Source: Gordonia sp. SL306 (lineage in GTDB: Bacteria; Actinomycetota; Actinomycetes; Mycobacteriales; Mycobacteriaceae). Taken from it: a stretch of DNA of 64,000 bases. Location of the stretch: positions 1,302,001 to 1,366,000 of the forward strand of contig NZ_CP113063.1 of the NCBI RefSeq assembly GCF_026625785.1, written 5' to 3'. Each line of letters starts with the position of its first letter. The first letter of the stretch is position 1. The notes beneath the pieces were generated by a model. That model saw only the letters and a list, made by a program, of their open reading frames with translations, did no database searches and was not told where the DNA came from. Both the position numbers and the translations under genes were made by a program. Of this stretch, positions 17,112 to 27,007 are shown piece after piece.

Positions 17112-17798
17112 GCGATCTTCCCGTCGCGCACCGTGATCGTGGTGTCGGCGACGTCGGCGGCATGCGGATCATGCGTCACCATCACGACCAGACGATCCGC
17201 CGTGTCGTGCGCCACCTCCGACAACAACGCCAGTACCGAATCCCCCGTCGTCGAATCGAGGTTCCCGGTCGGCTCGTCGGCCAACAGGATCGTCGGATCC
17301 ATGATCAACGACCGGGCAATCGCCACTCGCTGCATCTGCCCGCCCGAGAGCTCCGAGGGACGGTGATCGACACGATCGCCGAGCCCCACCCGCTCCAGGA
17401 GTTCGATCGCACGCGGCTTGGCCTTGCGCAACGACTGACTGTCGAGCAGTCGCGGCAAAGCCACGTTCTCCCACGCCGACATCGTCGGCACCAGATTGAA
17501 GAACTGGAACACGAAACCGACGCGATGGCGCCGGAACGCCGAGGCCTGCTCGTCGTCGAGCGAACCGAGGTCGATACCGTCCACCGAGATCGTGCCCGAC
17601 GTCGGAGAATCCAAGGCACCCAACACGTGCAGCAGGGTGCTCTTGCCCGCACCCGACGGACCCGACGATCGACGCGAACTGCCCGCCGTCGAGGGTCAGA
17701 TCCAGACCGTCCAACGCCCGCACCAGCTGGTCCCCCATCTGGTACTCACGCACCAGACCCACGGCCTTGACCAGCGGTTCACCCTCGACATCGCCCAC
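17108..17798 (-). pseudogene. ABC transporter ATPase, frameshifted in the Walker A motif
   Basis: The protein is encoded in two frames. Frame one (from the ATG at 17798) reads EPLVKAVGLVREYQMGDQLVRAL to GGQFASIVG. Frame two continues LLHVLGALDSPTSG, Q-loop FVFQFFNLVPTMSAWENV, signature [14 protein letters not shown], Walker [13 protein letters not shown] and H-loop VVMVTHD. Removing one A at about 17660 restores VGPSGAGKST, a perfect Walker A, so the disruption is one inserted base. All other motifs of the LolD/MacB ATPase family are intact. Either this is a very recent inactivation or a sequencing/assembly error. The stop overlaps the permease start. Intact, it would be about 229 residues. 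Confidence 0.85.
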
Positions 17799-17841
17799 AC
17801 GCGAATGCTATCCCACGGCGATGAGGTAACCCTAAGTGCGG

Positions 17842-17939
17842 CCCTTCGATACGCTCGCAAGCTCGCTTCTCAGGGAACAAGGGACGCTCGCAAGCTCGCT
17901 TCTCAGGGGGCCTGGGGAAGATCCCTTCTCAGGGAACAG
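17842..17939. repeat. REP-like tandem repeat (CTCAGGGAAC family)
   Basis: The unit ACGCTCGCAAGC continuing to TTCTCAGGG is present twice, 25 bases each, at 17851-17875 and 17884-17908. A third partial copy, CTTCTCAGGGAAC, is at 17925-17937. It is preceded by CCCTTCGATACGC. A cognate repeat lies at 61118-61174. This intergenic sequence type is scattered through related actinobacterial genomes. It lies between the start of the ABC ATPase and the end of cds1. Confidence 0.7.
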
Positions 17940-17943
17940 AGCG

Positions 17944-19077
17944 TCAGGAGACCGCGGCCGTCCACTTCCCGGACGCGAAGAACTTCTCGAGCACCGCCGT
18001 CGCCTCGGTCAGGTCGAATCCGTGCTCGCCGAGCCACCCGTCGTCGAAATAGGTGGTGCCGTAACGGTCGCCGGAATCGCAGAGCAGGCTGACCACGCTG
18101 CCGGACTGCCGCTGCGCCACCATGTCGGCGACGATCTGCAGGGCTCCCCACAGGTTGGTCCCGGTCGAGGCGCCGACGCGTCGACCGAGCCGATCGCTGA
18201 CGCAGCGCGCAGTCGCGATGGACGCGTCGTCGGGGACGCCGATCATCCGGTCGATCACCTGGGAGACGAACGACGGCTCCACACGCGGGCGGCCGATCCC
18301 CTCGATCCGCGAACCCACCTCGGAGGTGAGCGTGCCGTCGGCGGTGTCGTAGGCCGGCAGGAAGACCGAGTTCTCCGGGTCGACCACGGCGAGCCAGGTT
18401 GGGTGGCGCCGGTAGCGCACGTAGCGACCGAGGGTGGCCGACGTGCCACCGGTTCCCGCCCCGACCACGATCCAGGTCGGGATCGGATGATCCTCGTCGG
18501 CCATCTGCGCGAAGATCGATTCGGCGATGTTGTTGTTGCCACGCCAGTCAGTCGCACGCTCGGCCATCGTGAACTGATCGATGAAATGACCGTTCAGCTC
18601 GGTTTCGAGCCGGAGTGCCTCGGCGTAAACGTCACCCGCGCGTTCGACGAAGTGACAGCGACCGCCCTCCCGCTCGATGAGCGCAGTCTTCGACGGAGAG
18701 GTACTCGACGCCATCACCGCGATGAACGGGACGCCGATCAGCTTCGCGAAGTAGGCCTCACTGACCGCGGTCGACCCGGACGACGCCTCGATGACGGTGG
18801 TGCCCTCCCGCACCCAGCCGTTGCAGAGTGCATAGAGGAACAGCGAACGGGCCAGTCGATGCTTGAGCGAACCGGTCGGATGGGTGCTCTCGTCCTTGAG
18901 ATACAGGTCGACGCCGACGTCGGTCCCGTCGTCGGCGGTCCACCTGGACCAGTTCGGCAACAGCACGCGATGCAAGTGCGTGTCGGCACTGCGACGACCG
19001 TCCGCCTCGATCAGACGTACCGCGTTCTCCGACCACGTGCGGTCGCCGCGATGGTCGACGATCCTGGTCGGCTTCAT
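17944..19077 (-). CDS. cds1: PLP-dependent L-cysteine desulfhydrase (Cds1-like)
   Basis: 377 residues of the fold-type II PLP enzymes, close in layout to M. tuberculosis Cds1 (Rv3684), which breaks L-cysteine into sulphide, ammonia and pyruvate. The PLP lysine is Lys72 in [12 protein letters not shown]. The phosphate-binding and substrate loop [12 protein letters not shown] follows, and a glycine-rich [14 protein letters not shown] lies near 213. [10 protein letters not shown] near the C-terminus matches the pyridine-nitrogen-binding serine region of cysteine synthases. It is annotated generically as a cysteine synthase family protein; the N-terminal NAVRLIEAD and the C-terminal extension favour the desulfhydrase branch. 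It is soluble and is followed by a DUF4229 gene transcribed in the same direction upstream of it. Confidence 0.85.
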   Translation of the reverse strand: MKPTRIVDHRGDRTWSENAVRLIEADGRRSADTHLHRVLLPNWSRWTADDGTDVGVDLYLKDESTHPTGSLKHRLARSLFLYALCNGWVREGTTVIEASSGSTAVSEAYFAKLIGVPFIAVMASSTSPSKTALIEREGGRCHFVERAGDVYAEALRLETELNGHFIDQFTMAERATDWRGNNNIAESIFAQMADEDHPIPTWIVVGAGTGGTSATLGRYVRYRRHPTWLAVVDPENSVFLPAYDTADGTLTSEVGSRIEGIGRPRVEPSFVSQVIDRMIGVPDDASIATARCVSDRLGRRVGASTGTNLWGALQIVADMVAQRQSGSVVSLLCDSGDRYGTTYFDDGWLGEHGFDLTEATAVLEKFFASGKWTAAVS

Positions 19078-19083
19078 CCCGAC

Positions 19084-19410
19084 TCAGTCGGCCTGGCCGC
19101 GCAGGCGGGATTGCAGGTCGTCGTGTCGTCGCCGACGGGCATCGTCGACGGCCGCGATCTGCCGGTTCACCCGCAGACGCAGGGACTTGAACAAGACCAT
19201 GCCCAGCGGCAGGGCGATCAGGACACCGAACACGGCAGCCACCAAGAGCGGCACCTGGACGCCTGCGATCGCGCCGCCACCGATGATGATCGCCGCCACC
19301 ACGACGACCAGCGCCAGCCTCGCGAGGGTGTAGAGCGCCAGCGACAGCGCAACGCTGCCTGCGGTCGCCTCGCGGTCGGTACTCGTGTCCACTGCCTTGT
19401 CTTCACTCAC
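19084..19410 (-). CDS. DUF4229 membrane protein
   Basis: About 108 residues from the GTG at 19410 (an ATG at 19443 is the alternative). An acidic N-terminus of about 20 residues is followed by two membrane helices, at about residues 20-42 (SLALYTLARLALVVVVAAII) and 46-66 (VQVPLLVAAVFGVLIALPLG). A basic cytoplasmic tail follows: SLRLRVNRQIAAVDDARRRR. This matches DUF4229, a small actinobacterial membrane family of unknown role that is often found near menaquinone and cytochrome maturation genes. It ends 6 bases before cds1 begins and is probably in the same transcript. Confidence 0.72.
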   Translation of the reverse strand: MSEDKAVDTSTDREATAGSVALSLALYTLARLALVVVVAAIIIGGGAIAGVQVPLLVAAVFGVLIALPLGMVLFKSLRLRVNRQIAAVDDARRRRHDDLQSRLRGQAD

Positions 19411-19610
19411 GGTGTCAAGGGTACTGCCCGCGAGGTCGCCCATTTTCGCCCATTTGCGGCGATCCGGACGTCTCGAATGTCGGTTTTGCACTCTCTTTAC
19501 CAATTGCTGACCGTTCGAGTACCCAGGCATCCGGCGTGTATCCATGAACCAGACCCCACATATTTCATCGTTGCATGTTCATCGTTGCAGGCGAGAGAAG
19601 AGGAACACAC

Positions 19611-19832
19611 ATGACTGTCATCGACTCAGCCACCCACGGCATCATCACCCCAGGCCTTGCGAGTCAGCACACCCTGACGCCCGGCCAGGTCGCGTCCATG
19701 TTCAACGTCAACCCGAAGACCGTGGCCCGCTGGGCCAGCTCCGGCCTGCTGGGATCGATCCGCACCCCGGGCGGTCACCGTCGCTTCCGCGAGGCCGACG
19801 TCGTCGAACTGCTGAACCGCCGCACACACTGA
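19611..19832 (+). CDS. bldC: BldC-family MerR-like DNA-binding protein
   Basis: 73 residues from the ATG at 19611, which follows GAAGAGGAA; the frame is open a little upstream. The protein is almost entirely one winged helix-turn-helix: LTPGQVASMFNVNPKTVARW, then ASSGLLGSIRTPGGHRRFRE and VVELLNRR. This is the BldC pattern: a MerR-type DNA-binding domain with no effector domain, binding cooperatively to direct repeats. In Streptomyces BldC sets the timing of differentiation; in non-sporulating Mycobacteriales its role is less clear. Monocistronic, divergent from the DUF4229 gene. Confidence 0.9.
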   Translation: MTVIDSATHGIITPGLASQHTLTPGQVASMFNVNPKTVARWASSGLLGSIRTPGGHRRFREADVVELLNRRTH

Positions 19833-19901
19833 TCCTGTCGACCGACGGGGTCCGCCCCGCCCCATGGCAACCTCACGTACGCTGGTAGACGGGAGGTTGC
19901 C

Positions 19902-20111
19902 ATGACGTTTCTGTTCGCTTTGATCGGCATTGCAGCGATCGGTTTCCTGCTCTGGCGCGCCTTTGGCCCCCAACTCGCCGATCGCGAGGATCACGACGAC
20001 CGACCCACCCGGCCCATCGGCCCGGTCGGCCCCGACGACGATCCCGATTTTCTCCTCGATCTCGACCGCCGCACGCGGGGGCCCAATGGGTCCGATGCCG
20101 ACGACGCCTGA
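19902..20111 (+). CDS. Short single-span membrane protein
   Basis: 69 residues. One N-terminal helix (TFLFALIGIAAIGFLLWRAF) is followed by an acidic, proline-rich cytosolic tail (RPTRPIGPVGPDDDPDFLLD). GGGAGG lies 6 bases before the ATG. Proteins of this size and shape are conserved beside bldC and the cytochrome maturation genes in relatives. Function unknown. Confidence 0.65.
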   Translation: MTFLFALIGIAAIGFLLWRAFGPQLADREDHDDRPTRPIGPVGPDDDPDFLLDLDRRTRGPNGSDADDA

Positions 20112-20165
20112 CGCCTCGACGCAAGATCCGTTCTGACGTCGCGGAATCCTGGACTTACGCCCGCG

Positions 20166-20187
20166 TACCCTACTTGCAGGTAGGGTA
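20166..20187. promoter_or_regulatory. Perfect inverted repeat upstream of the HTH regulator
   Basis: TACCCTAC (20166-20173) and GTAGGGTA (20180-20187) flank the 6 bases TTGCAG. It lies 18 bases before the earliest start of the regulator at 20206. The short arms and AT-rich surroundings look like an operator rather than a terminator; autoregulation by the HTH protein is the simplest reading. Confidence 0.5.
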
Positions 20188-20205
20188 ATCTCTTTCCATC
20201 ACGCA

Positions 20206-20754
20206 GTGTGGGTACCACCATGTGGACCGCCGGCGAAAGGTGCAGGAGATCAACGAATCACGCGCGGACAACCCACGTTGACGCCCGAGCGGGGGCGCCC
20301 GGCGCCCGACGACGAACCCGGCTTCGCAGAGAAGCTGGGCTACCTTTTCGAGCACTCGCGGGATGAGAACGGCGTGCCGTACACGGGCAAGAAGATCGCC
20401 GAACGGGCCAACGACCTCGGATATTCACTCTCGGACGCCTACATCTCGCAACTCCGGACGGGTAAGGCCCGGACGCCGTCGTTCCGGACCGTCGAGGCCA
20501 TCGCGCGCGCATTCGAGGTGAGCGTCACCTATTTCCTGGCCAATCCCGACGAAGACCTCGAGCGCGTCCGCCAGCAGCGCGACTACGTGGAGATGCTGGC
20601 GACCACCGGAACACATCTGTCCGGGATCGATGTCCGCTCGATCTGCCCGGACACCATCGACGTCGTGATCGCTCTGCTCAAAATGGTCAAGGCGCAGGCT
20701 GTGGAGACCCAGCGCACGCCGCCCGGCGAAGACAGCGGTCAGAGTCCCGCGTAG
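20206..20754 (+). CDS. XRE/EspR-like helix-turn-helix regulator
   Basis: 182 residues from the GTG at 20206; a TTG at 20278 is a plausible later start and would remove a disordered leader. The domain FAEKLGYLFEHSRDENGVPYT begins an extended helix-turn-helix in which TGKKIAERANDLGYSLSDAY and ISQLRTGKARTPSFRTVEAI bind DNA. This is the long-insert XRE form seen in EspR (Rv3849) of M. tuberculosis. A C-terminal helical part (EDLERVRQQRDYVEMLA, VIALLKMVKAQA) probably dimerises. The last 16 bases overlap the convergent ccsB end. Targets unknown; the palindrome at 20166 suggests it controls itself. Confidence 0.8.
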   Translation: MWVPPCGPPAKGAGDQRITRGQPTLTPERGRPAPDDEPGFAEKLGYLFEHSRDENGVPYTGKKIAERANDLGYSLSDAYISQLRTGKARTPSFRTVEAIARAFEVSVTYFLANPDEDLERVRQQRDYVEMLATTGTHLSGIDVRSICPDTIDVVIALLKMVKAQAVETQRTPPGEDSGQSPA

Positions 20755-21755
20755 GAGTGCAGGCCGGAGACCACCAGGTTGATGATGAACAGGTTGAACA
20801 GCAGCGCGACAAAACCCGCGACGTTGATCCAGGCGGCCGCGTTGCTCCGCCAGCCCGCAGTCGCGCGGGCATGGAGATACGCCGCATAGATCACCCAGGC
20901 GATGAACGACACCGTCTCCTTGGGATCCCAGCCCCAGAACCGGCCCCATGCCGACTCGGCCCAGATCGCACCGCAGATGACGCCGAGACCGAACAGCGGG
21001 AATCCGAAGACGACGCATTTGTAGGCGAGTCGATCGAGGGTGTCCGCGTTCGGGATTCGGTCGATGACCCGTCGCACACCCGCGACGAATCCGGATCCGG
21101 CGGCCGCCGGATCGTCGCTCTCCGGGCGACCCCACCGCATCTTGATCAGGTAGAGGGCACTGGCCACGCCCGACACCAGCAGCACGCCCGACGACACCGA
21201 GATGATCGAGACGTGGATCGCGAGCCAGTACGACTTCAGCGCGGGGACCACCGGAGCGGCCTGCGTGTACAGCCAGCGACCGCCGATGAACATCAGCAGC
21301 GAGACCGGTAGCAGCACGAAAGTCAGCAGCGGCCGGTGTTCGGGCTTGCGCAGCACCACCAGGCCGGCGATGACACAGGCGGCGCACGTCAGCGAGATGA
21401 ACTCGTACATGTTGCCCCAGGGCGCACGGCCGGTCGCCATACCCCGCAGCACGATCGACGAGATGTGCGCGATCAGTCCGACGACGACCACCGGATAGGC
21501 CATGTTGCCGAGCCGGTCACCGAGATTGCGGCGAGGGGTGTCGGCGATCTTGCCGGGCGCCCGATCGTCCACAGCCACCCCGGACCCACCGGCGGTGACC
21601 AGTTGGGCCGACGACGTCAGCTTGCGACTACGGGCACCGGCGAGCGCCGCGAGGAACAAGAACATCGCGAGCACGTAGATGGTGATGGCGGTACCGAAGA
21701 GCAGATCGGAATACCGCGCCAGTGTCTCGTCGACGTGCATCGAACCGGTGTTCAT
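20739..21755 (-). CDS. ccsB: Cytochrome c haem-attachment protein CcsB/CcsA
   Basis: 338 residues, equivalent to Rv0529. With ResB it forms the System II haem lyase that carries haem across the membrane and attaches it to apocytochromes c. At least eight membrane helices are visible. The WWD-type haem-binding signature is WGRFWGWDPKE near residues 270-280. The following helices end in FNLFIINLVVSGLHSYAGL, which is typical for the family. It is the last gene of the hemL-ccsB operon, 27 bases after resB. A second ATG lies five codons downstream of the chosen start. Confidence 0.95.
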   Translation of the reverse strand: MNTGSMHVDETLARYSDLLFGTAITIYVLAMFLFLAALAGARSRKLTSSAQLVTAGGSGVAVDDRAPGKIADTPRRNLGDRLGNMAYPVVVVGLIAHISSIVLRGMATGRAPWGNMYEFISLTCAACVIAGLVVLRKPEHRPLLTFVLLPVSLLMFIGGRWLYTQAAPVVPALKSYWLAIHVSIISVSSGVLLVSGVASALYLIKMRWGRPESDDPAAAGSGFVAGVRRVIDRIPNADTLDRLAYKCVVFGFPLFGLGVICGAIWAESAWGRFWGWDPKETVSFIAWVIYAAYLHARATAGWRSNAAAWINVAGFVALLFNLFIINLVVSGLHSYAGL

Positions 21756-21782
21756 CGCACTCGTCCTCTCAGTCGATCCCGC

Positions 21783-23486
21783 TTACAGTCGCCGCCCGCG
21801 TATCCGATGTGCCCTCGAGGTGCGCTCGGCGTTCGGGTCGGCCGAGTCGCGCACCAGGTCGTGAGCCTGCTCCTCGAATCCCTCGCCCCAGCCCGCCTGA
21901 TCGGTACGTGCCAGACCGGCAATTTCTACTACAGTACGTCGTTCGCCGGGGTCTCCGGAAACCGAACCGGGCACGGGCACGAGTCGGACCCAGATGCGCC
22001 GACGCCGGATCAGCAGCGACACGAGCAGGCCCCCGAGCATCACGATCGCCGAGACCAGCACCCAGACCTGCGAGGGATCGTGCGAGACCTGCACCGACAC
22101 CCATCGCTGATACCCGTCGAACCGCACCGAGGTGCCGTCGGCGAGTCGGTGTGTCTGTCCCTGCGCCAGGTTCACCTGCGCACGCTGCTGCAGGCGTCCC
22201 TGCTCGATGAGCGTCTGGTCCAGGGAGTACGCATTCTGCGGTTTGCCGGTGTCGAGCCCGGTGTCGCCCTCGTAGATGCGGATCGCCACCGCCGGGTCCT
22301 TGGGAATCGGCGACGACGAGGTCAGCAGGGTGCCGTGGTAGTTGGCCGTCGGGGCGAACAGCCCTTCCAGAGCGACCTGATGCGAGCGGCGCTCGTCCTC
22401 GTTCGGGTAGAGCCCGGCCGGGGTGTCGAAGCGCGCCGCCCCCGACGACATCATCGTCTGCATCTCCTCCGGGATGAACAACGCCGTCTGCTGACGTTGC
22501 TCACCGTTCGGGAACGTGACCGTGAACGTCGGGGCGTAACCGTTGCCGAGCACGTAGACGCGGTCACCGGCCACCCGCAGCGGGTCGTTCACCCGGATTG
22601 TCGTCGACTTCCAGCTCGACGGGTCGGTCCGCTGGGTGCCCTCGGTGTAGCGCACCTTGGCCGTGTACATGTCCGGTTGCCCGTTGGGCAGGAAGGTCGC
22701 GTCGAAGCCGTCGACGCGGAAGCAGAACGGGTTGAGGTCGGTGCCGTCGACGAGATTGCCCGCCCTGAACGAGTCGTAGACGGCGGTCGAGGTGTTGCAG
22801 AGACCTTGCTCGCCGTCGGCGACGAGGCTGCGGGTGCCCTCGTAGCCGTACAGCTTGCCGAAGGCGATCGACACCAAGAGCGCGAGCAGCGCGAAGTGGA
22901 AGACCAGGTTGCCGAACTCGCGCAGGTAGCCCTTCTCCGCGGACACCTCGACCACGCCGTCGTCCTTGACGACGGTGGTGCGTCGCCATCCGCGGAGATT
23001 GCCGGAGATGCGTCGCGCCAGGCTTTCGGGGTCCCCGTCCACCTCGTGCTCGACGTGTCGCGGTAGGCGCTTCAGATTCCGCGGTGCGGCAACGGGTTTG
23101 GCGCGCAGGCTGTGGAAGTGCTCGATCATCCGCGGCGTCAGGCACCCTACGAGCGAGATGAACAGGAGTACATAGATGGCGGTGAACCAGGCGCTGGCGA
23201 ACACGTCGAACAGCTGGAGCCGGTCCATCCACTGGCCGAGCCAGCCGTGTTCGTCGATGTAGGCCTGCGTCTTCTGCTCGTTCAGCGGCCGCTGCGGGAG
23301 GAGTGCCCCGGGGATCGCAGCGAGGGCGAGCAGGAACAGCAGCACCAGCGCGGTCCGCATCGAGGTGAGTGAGCGCCAGAGGTTGCGGGCCGGCCAGAGT
23401 ACCCGGCGGAAGATCCAATGGGGGCGGGACGGACCGGGCGTCGGGCCGGACACCTCGGCGTCGGGGGTCACGTCTGTCTCGGTCAT
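21783..23486 (-). CDS. resB: Cytochrome c biogenesis protein ResB
   Basis: 567 residues, the Rv0528 equivalent. Three N-terminal helices are visible: [20 protein letters not shown] near residue 50, [20 protein letters not shown] near 110, and one near 200 in [25 protein letters not shown] large extracytoplasmic domain runs from about 220 to 490, and a last helix, [20 protein letters not shown], precedes a basic cytoplasmic tail. The family hallmark [12 protein letters not shown] is present. It partners CcsB in the haem lyase. Its ATG overlaps the ccdA stop by four bases (ATGA). The frame stays open upstream through ccdA, but that region is antisense-like and not coding. Confidence 0.95.
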   Translation of the reverse strand: MTETDVTPDAEVSGPTPGPSRPHWIFRRVLWPARNLWRSLTSMRTALVLLFLLALAAIPGALLPQRPLNEQKTQAYIDEHGWLGQWMDRLQLFDVFASAWFTAIYVLLFISLVGCLTPRMIEHFHSLRAKPVAAPRNLKRLPRHVEHEVDGDPESLARRISGNLRGWRRTTVVKDDGVVEVSAEKGYLREFGNLVFHFALLALLVSIAFGKLYGYEGTRSLVADGEQGLCNTSTAVYDSFRAGNLVDGTDLNPFCFRVDGFDATFLPNGQPDMYTAKVRYTEGTQRTDPSSWKSTTIRVNDPLRVAGDRVYVLGNGYAPTFTVTFPNGEQRQQTALFIPEEMQTMMSSGAARFDTPAGLYPNEDERRSHQVALEGLFAPTANYHGTLLTSSSPIPKDPAVAIRIYEGDTGLDTGKPQNAYSLDQTLIEQGRLQQRAQVNLAQGQTHRLADGTSVRFDGYQRWVSVQVSHDPSQVWVLVSAIVMLGGLLVSLLIRRRRIWVRLVPVPGSVSGDPGERRTVVEIAGLARTDQAGWGEGFEEQAHDLVRDSADPNAERTSRAHRIRGRRL

Positions 23487-24295
23487 ACTGGCAGCTCCGT
23501 GTCGGTGATGAAGGCGTCGCGGACCCACACGATGAATTGATCCCAGAGCCCGGTCACCAGGGCGACCCCGACGGCGATGAGCATGATCCCGCCGAAGATC
23601 TGGATCGCCCGTGCATGATTGCGCAGCCAGCCCAGGCTGCGCAGAGCCCAGGCCGACGAGAACGCGAGCACGACGAACGGGATGCCGAGGCCCGCGCAGT
23701 AGGCGACGATGAGTGCGACACCCTTGGCGGCGGTCGCGCCCTCGGTGCCGCTGGCGGTCGCGATGACCGCGGCGAGGGTCGGCCCGAGGCAGGGTGTCCA
23801 GCCCAGGGCGAACACCGCACCCAACAGCGGCGCACCCACCAGGTTGGACATCCGGCGGGGCGCGAAGCGGAACTCGTGCTGGGCCATCGGGACCAGCCCG
23901 ATGAAGACCAGTCCCATCAGGATGGTCACCACGCCACCGATACGTTGCAGCACTTCGCGATTCACCACGAAAGTGTTCGTGATACCGAGCACTGTCGCAG
24001 TGGCCGCGACGAAGACGACGGTGAATCCGAGGACGAAGAGCCCGGCGGCGACCGCGACCCGCGAGCGGCCGCGCTTGGCCGGTTCGCCGACGGTGACGGC
24101 CGGGGCCTCGGCACCGACGAGCCCGGCGAGATAGGACAGGTATCCGGGCACCAGGGGGACGACGCAGGGTGACGCGAAGGAGACCAGTCCGGCGACGACA
24201 CACGCGGCGAGCGCCAGCAGCAGCGGCCCGCTCGACACCGTGGTGGCGAACGTGTCACCGATGGCGGCCTGCGGTGCGAGTTCGATCATCGTCAT
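23483..24295 (-). CDS. ccdA: Thiol:disulfide interchange membrane protein CcdA
   Basis: 270 residues with six membrane helices, the Rv0527 equivalent. It moves reducing power from cytosolic thioredoxin to the outside, where the TlpA-like protein reduces the CxxCH cysteines of apocytochromes. The redox cysteines are Cys44 in [13 protein letters not shown] and Cys169 in [11 protein letters not shown], one in each pseudo-symmetric half. Its start overlaps the stop of the tlpA-like gene, and its end overlaps resB, both by four bases, so the whole set is translationally coupled. Confidence 0.95.
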   Translation of the reverse strand: MTMIELAPQAAIGDTFATTVSSGPLLLALAACVVAGLVSFASPCVVPLVPGYLSYLAGLVGAEAPAVTVGEPAKRGRSRVAVAAGLFVLGFTVVFVAATATVLGITNTFVVNREVLQRIGGVVTILMGLVFIGLVPMAQHEFRFAPRRMSNLVGAPLLGAVFALGWTPCLGPTLAAVIATASGTEGATAAKGVALIVAYCAGLGIPFVVLAFSSAWALRSLGWLRNHARAIQIFGGIMLIAVGVALVTGLWDQFIVWVRDAFITDTELPV

Positions 24296-24951
24296 GGTCG
24301 GCCCGGGGCCGGTGCGGCCGACGACTGCGGTGCAGCCGAACCCGGAGTCGACGACGCCGGGGTCGACACCGACTCGGCAGCGACCTTCCGGACGGTCGCG
24401 TCGAGTTCGTCGGCCGTGACCGCCTTCAGGAACACCGCGGCAGGCCGATGCTGACGGTCCAGGACCACCGTGGTCGGCACCACGGCGGTCGGAGTGGTGA
24501 GGCTCGACAACGTGATGCCGTCGTAGTCGTAGATCGACGGGAACCCGACACTGCGGTCGGCGACGAAGTCCTTGGCCGACTGCCGATCGTCGCGCAGGTT
24601 GATACCGAGGAACTCGACCCCGAGACCCTTGGTCTGCTCGTAGACGCGCTCGAGGTCGTCGGCCTCACCGCGGCACGGCCCACACCACGAACCCCAGACG
24701 TTGATGACGACGGCCTTGTCGCGGAATCGCTCGTCGGACAGCGAAAGCGGTTGGTCGGTGACGAGATCCGGCCCCGACAGGTTGGCGACCTTCTTGCGGT
24801 CGGCGGGCGGATAGGTGATCACGGTCTGCCCACCCGGGGAGACGAACTGGAATGTGTCCCCCTGGGCCACTGCGTCGTCGCCGGTGCCGCAGCCACTGAT
24901 CACCCCGATCAGGGCCGCCATTACCGCAACCAGCAGGCAGAACCTTCGCAC
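24292..24951 (-). CDS. TlpA/ResA-like thioredoxin lipoprotein
   Basis: 219 residues from the GTG at 24951, which has AAGGACGAGC just ahead; the open frame further upstream lies inside the preceding gene. A signal peptide ends in the lipobox VISG-Cys21. The thioredoxin-like domain has [20 protein letters not shown] with Cys90 and Cys93, and cis-proline in [11 protein letters not shown] Ser/Ala/Pro-rich tail ends it. It is the Rv0526 equivalent and should reduce apocytochrome c cysteines on the outer face of the membrane, using electrons from CcdA. It overlaps ccdA by four bases. Confidence 0.92.
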   Translation of the reverse strand: MRRFCLLVAVMAALIGVISGCGTGDDAVAQGDTFQFVSPGGQTVITYPPADRKKVANLSGPDLVTDQPLSLSDERFRDKAVVINVWGSWCGPCRGEADDLERVYEQTKGLGVEFLGINLRDDRQSAKDFVADRSVGFPSIYDYDGITLSSLTTPTAVVPTTVVLDRQHRPAAVFLKAVTADELDATVRKVAAESVSTPASSTPGSAAPQSSAAPAPGRP

Positions 24952-24959
24952 GCTCGTCC

Positions 24960-25589
24960 TTACGCTCCCGTTGCCAACGGGTCCGACGCACCGGCCGGCT
25001 CGGAGTAGATGATGTCGACGAGGGCGTCGCCCTCGTAGATGAGGCTGGTCAGCGAGGCCAGCGAGCACTGCCGGCGACGCGGGTCGTGCCAGAGCCGCTG
25101 GCCCTCCAGGAAGCGACGCAGCGTGTAGACCGGCAACTGGTGGCTGACACAGACGGCCTCATGACCGCGGGCGGCGTCGCGCGCCTTGTTGGCGGCGGCC
25201 AGCATGCGGTGCGCGAGTTGGATGTACGGCTCGCCCCACGACGGGGTGAACGGGTCACGCATCTTGGGCCAATGCCGGGGCTTGCTGAGGGCGCCGTCGC
25301 CGACCGAGACCTTGAGACCCTCGAAGACGTTGTCGGCCTCGATGAGTTCGTCGTTGGTGACGATGGTCAGCCCGTGGGCGCCGGCGATGGGTGTCGCCGT
25401 CTCCTGGGCACGCTGCAGCGGCGACGCGAACACCGCGGTCACGTCGTGGTCGGCGAGTGTGTCGGCGACCTTGTTGGCCTGTGCGCGACCGCTGTCGGAC
25501 AGCCGGAACCCGGGCAGGCGCCCGTAGAGGATGCCGTCGGGATTGTGCACCTCGCCGTGCCGCATCATGTGGACGATCGTGTTGGTCAC
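24960..25589 (-). CDS. Histidine phosphatase (phosphoglycerate-mutase-like) family protein
   Basis: 209 residues, the Rv0525 equivalent. The family signature RHGEVHN (Arg10-His11-Gly12) near the N-terminus supplies the phospho-histidine. [11 protein letters not shown] gives the second conserved arginine, and [12 protein letters not shown] gives the second histidine. The place between hemL and the cytochrome maturation genes is conserved in Mycobacteriales, but the substrate is not known. It starts with a four-base overlap on hemL and ends 8 bases before the tlpA-like gene. Confidence 0.92.
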   Translation of the reverse strand: MTNTIVHMMRHGEVHNPDGILYGRLPGFRLSDSGRAQANKVADTLADHDVTAVFASPLQRAQETATPIAGAHGLTIVTNDELIEADNVFEGLKVSVGDGALSKPRHWPKMRDPFTPSWGEPYIQLAHRMLAAANKARDAARGHEAVCVSHQLPVYTLRRFLEGQRLWHDPRRRQCSLASLTSLIYEGDALVDIIYSEPAGASDPLATGA

Positions 25590-26923
25590 TGGGACTCCCC
25601 CGTTGCACTGGCCGATGCGCTTGCTGCGGCCCGGGCCGCAGCCGGCAACGCGTCGGCGATTCGTGAGAAAGCATCCTCGTCCAGCGCCGCGCTGACAAAC
25701 CAGGCCTCGAAGGCGCTCGGCGGCGGATAGACCCCGCGCTCGAGCAGCGCGTGGAAGAACGGCGCGAACCGCCAGGTCTCGGTGGCCTTGACGCCGGCAT
25801 AGTCGGTGATCGGGTCGGCACGATCGGTGAAGAAGATACTGAGCAGATTGCCCGCGCTCTGCACGCGGTGCGCCACTCCCTCGGCGCTCAGCGCCTCGGT
25901 GAACAGGGCTGCCAGTCGATCCGCGTTGGCGTCGAGAGCGGTGTAGGTCTGCGCGTCGGCGTGCCGGAGGGTCGCGAGCCCGGCGGCGACGGCGACCGGG
26001 TTCCCCGACAGCGTGCCCGCCTGATAGACCGGCCCGGTCGGGGCGAGGTACTCCATGATGTCGGTGCGGCCGCCGAATGCCGCCGCGGGCAGGCCGCCAC
26101 TCATCACCTTGCCGAAGGTGTAGATGTCACCGGCCACGCCCTCGATGCCGTACCAGCCTGCCGGACTAACCCGGAAACCCGTCATGACCTCGTCGATGAT
26201 CAGCAGCGCGCCGTGCCGGCGGGTCAGTTCCCGCAGACCGGCGTTGAATCCGTCGTGCGGGGCGATCGCGCCCATGTTGCCGGCAGCGGCCTCGGTGATC
26301 ACCGCGGCGATCTCGTGGCCGAACTCCTCGAACGCCTTCGCGACGGCCTTGAGGTCGTTGTAGGGCAGTACCAGGGTGTCGTGGGCGGAGGCGCCGGTGA
26401 CCCCGGGTGAGGTGGGCAGGCCAAGCGTCGCGACGCCCGAGCCGGCGTCGGCCAGCAGCGCGTCGACATGGCCGTGATAGCAGCCGGCGAACTTGATGAT
26501 CTTGGACCGGCCGGTGAATCCACGCGCCAGCCGGATCGCCGACATGGTGGCCTCGGTGCCGGAGTTGACCAGGCGGACCCGCTCGACCGGGTCGACACGG
26601 TCGATGATCTCCTCGGCCAATTCGATCTCGGCCTCGGTCGGGGCCCCGAAGGAGAGTCCGCCTGCAGCGGCCTTCTGGACTGCCTCGACGACCGCTGGAT
26701 GGGCATGGCCGAGGATCATCGGCCCCCACGAACTGACGAGGTCGACGTAATCGTTGCCGTCGACGTCGGTGAGGTGGCAGCCCTTGGCCGAGGCGATGAA
26801 CCGCGGATCTCCGCCCACCGCGGAGAAGGCCCGGACCGGGGAGTTGACGCCGCCCGGAATGGCCGCCGTGGCGCGGCGAAAGAGTTCTGCGGACTTCGCG
26901 GCGGCATCAGCGGATCGGGTCAC
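25586..26923 (-). CDS. hemL: Glutamate-1-semialdehyde 2,1-aminomutase
   Basis: 445 residues, the usual length. This PLP enzyme converts glutamate-1-semialdehyde into 5-aminolevulinate, the last step of the C5 route to haem. Visible landmarks are [17 protein letters not shown] at the N-terminus, [16 protein letters not shown] in the cofactor region, [10 protein letters not shown] before the cofactor aspartate, and the PLP-binding Lys272 in [16 protein letters not shown]. It is the first gene of the operon that continues with haem-insertion machinery, which couples haem supply to cytochrome c assembly. The remaining haem genes lie at 60-64 kb. Confidence 0.97.
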   Translation of the reverse strand: MTRSADAAAKSAELFRRATAAIPGGVNSPVRAFSAVGGDPRFIASAKGCHLTDVDGNDYVDLVSSWGPMILGHAHPAVVEAVQKAAAGGLSFGAPTEAEIELAEEIIDRVDPVERVRLVNSGTEATMSAIRLARGFTGRSKIIKFAGCYHGHVDALLADAGSGVATLGLPTSPGVTGASAHDTLVLPYNDLKAVAKAFEEFGHEIAAVITEAAAGNMGAIAPHDGFNAGLRELTRRHGALLIIDEVMTGFRVSPAGWYGIEGVAGDIYTFGKVMSGGLPAAAFGGRTDIMEYLAPTGPVYQAGTLSGNPVAVAAGLATLRHADAQTYTALDANADRLAALFTEALSAEGVAHRVQSAGNLLSIFFTDRADPITDYAGVKATETWRFAPFFHALLERGVYPPPSAFEAWFVSAALDEDAFSRIADALPAAARAAASASASATGESQ

Positions 26924-27007
26924 GGCCTCTAGTGTTCCAAACGCCGCCGACGGGGCCCAAATCGTTCAGGCTGCTCTCAGCCTGCGGGAACAGGTCGGTG
27001 ACGGCGG

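Noticed and set aside
21783..24203. 806-codon continuous frame suggesting a CcdA-ResB fusion
   Set aside because: The part above 23486 is the wrong frame for CcdA and is Arg/Gly-rich shadow; ResB starts at 23486 with a normal ATGA overlap with ccdA.
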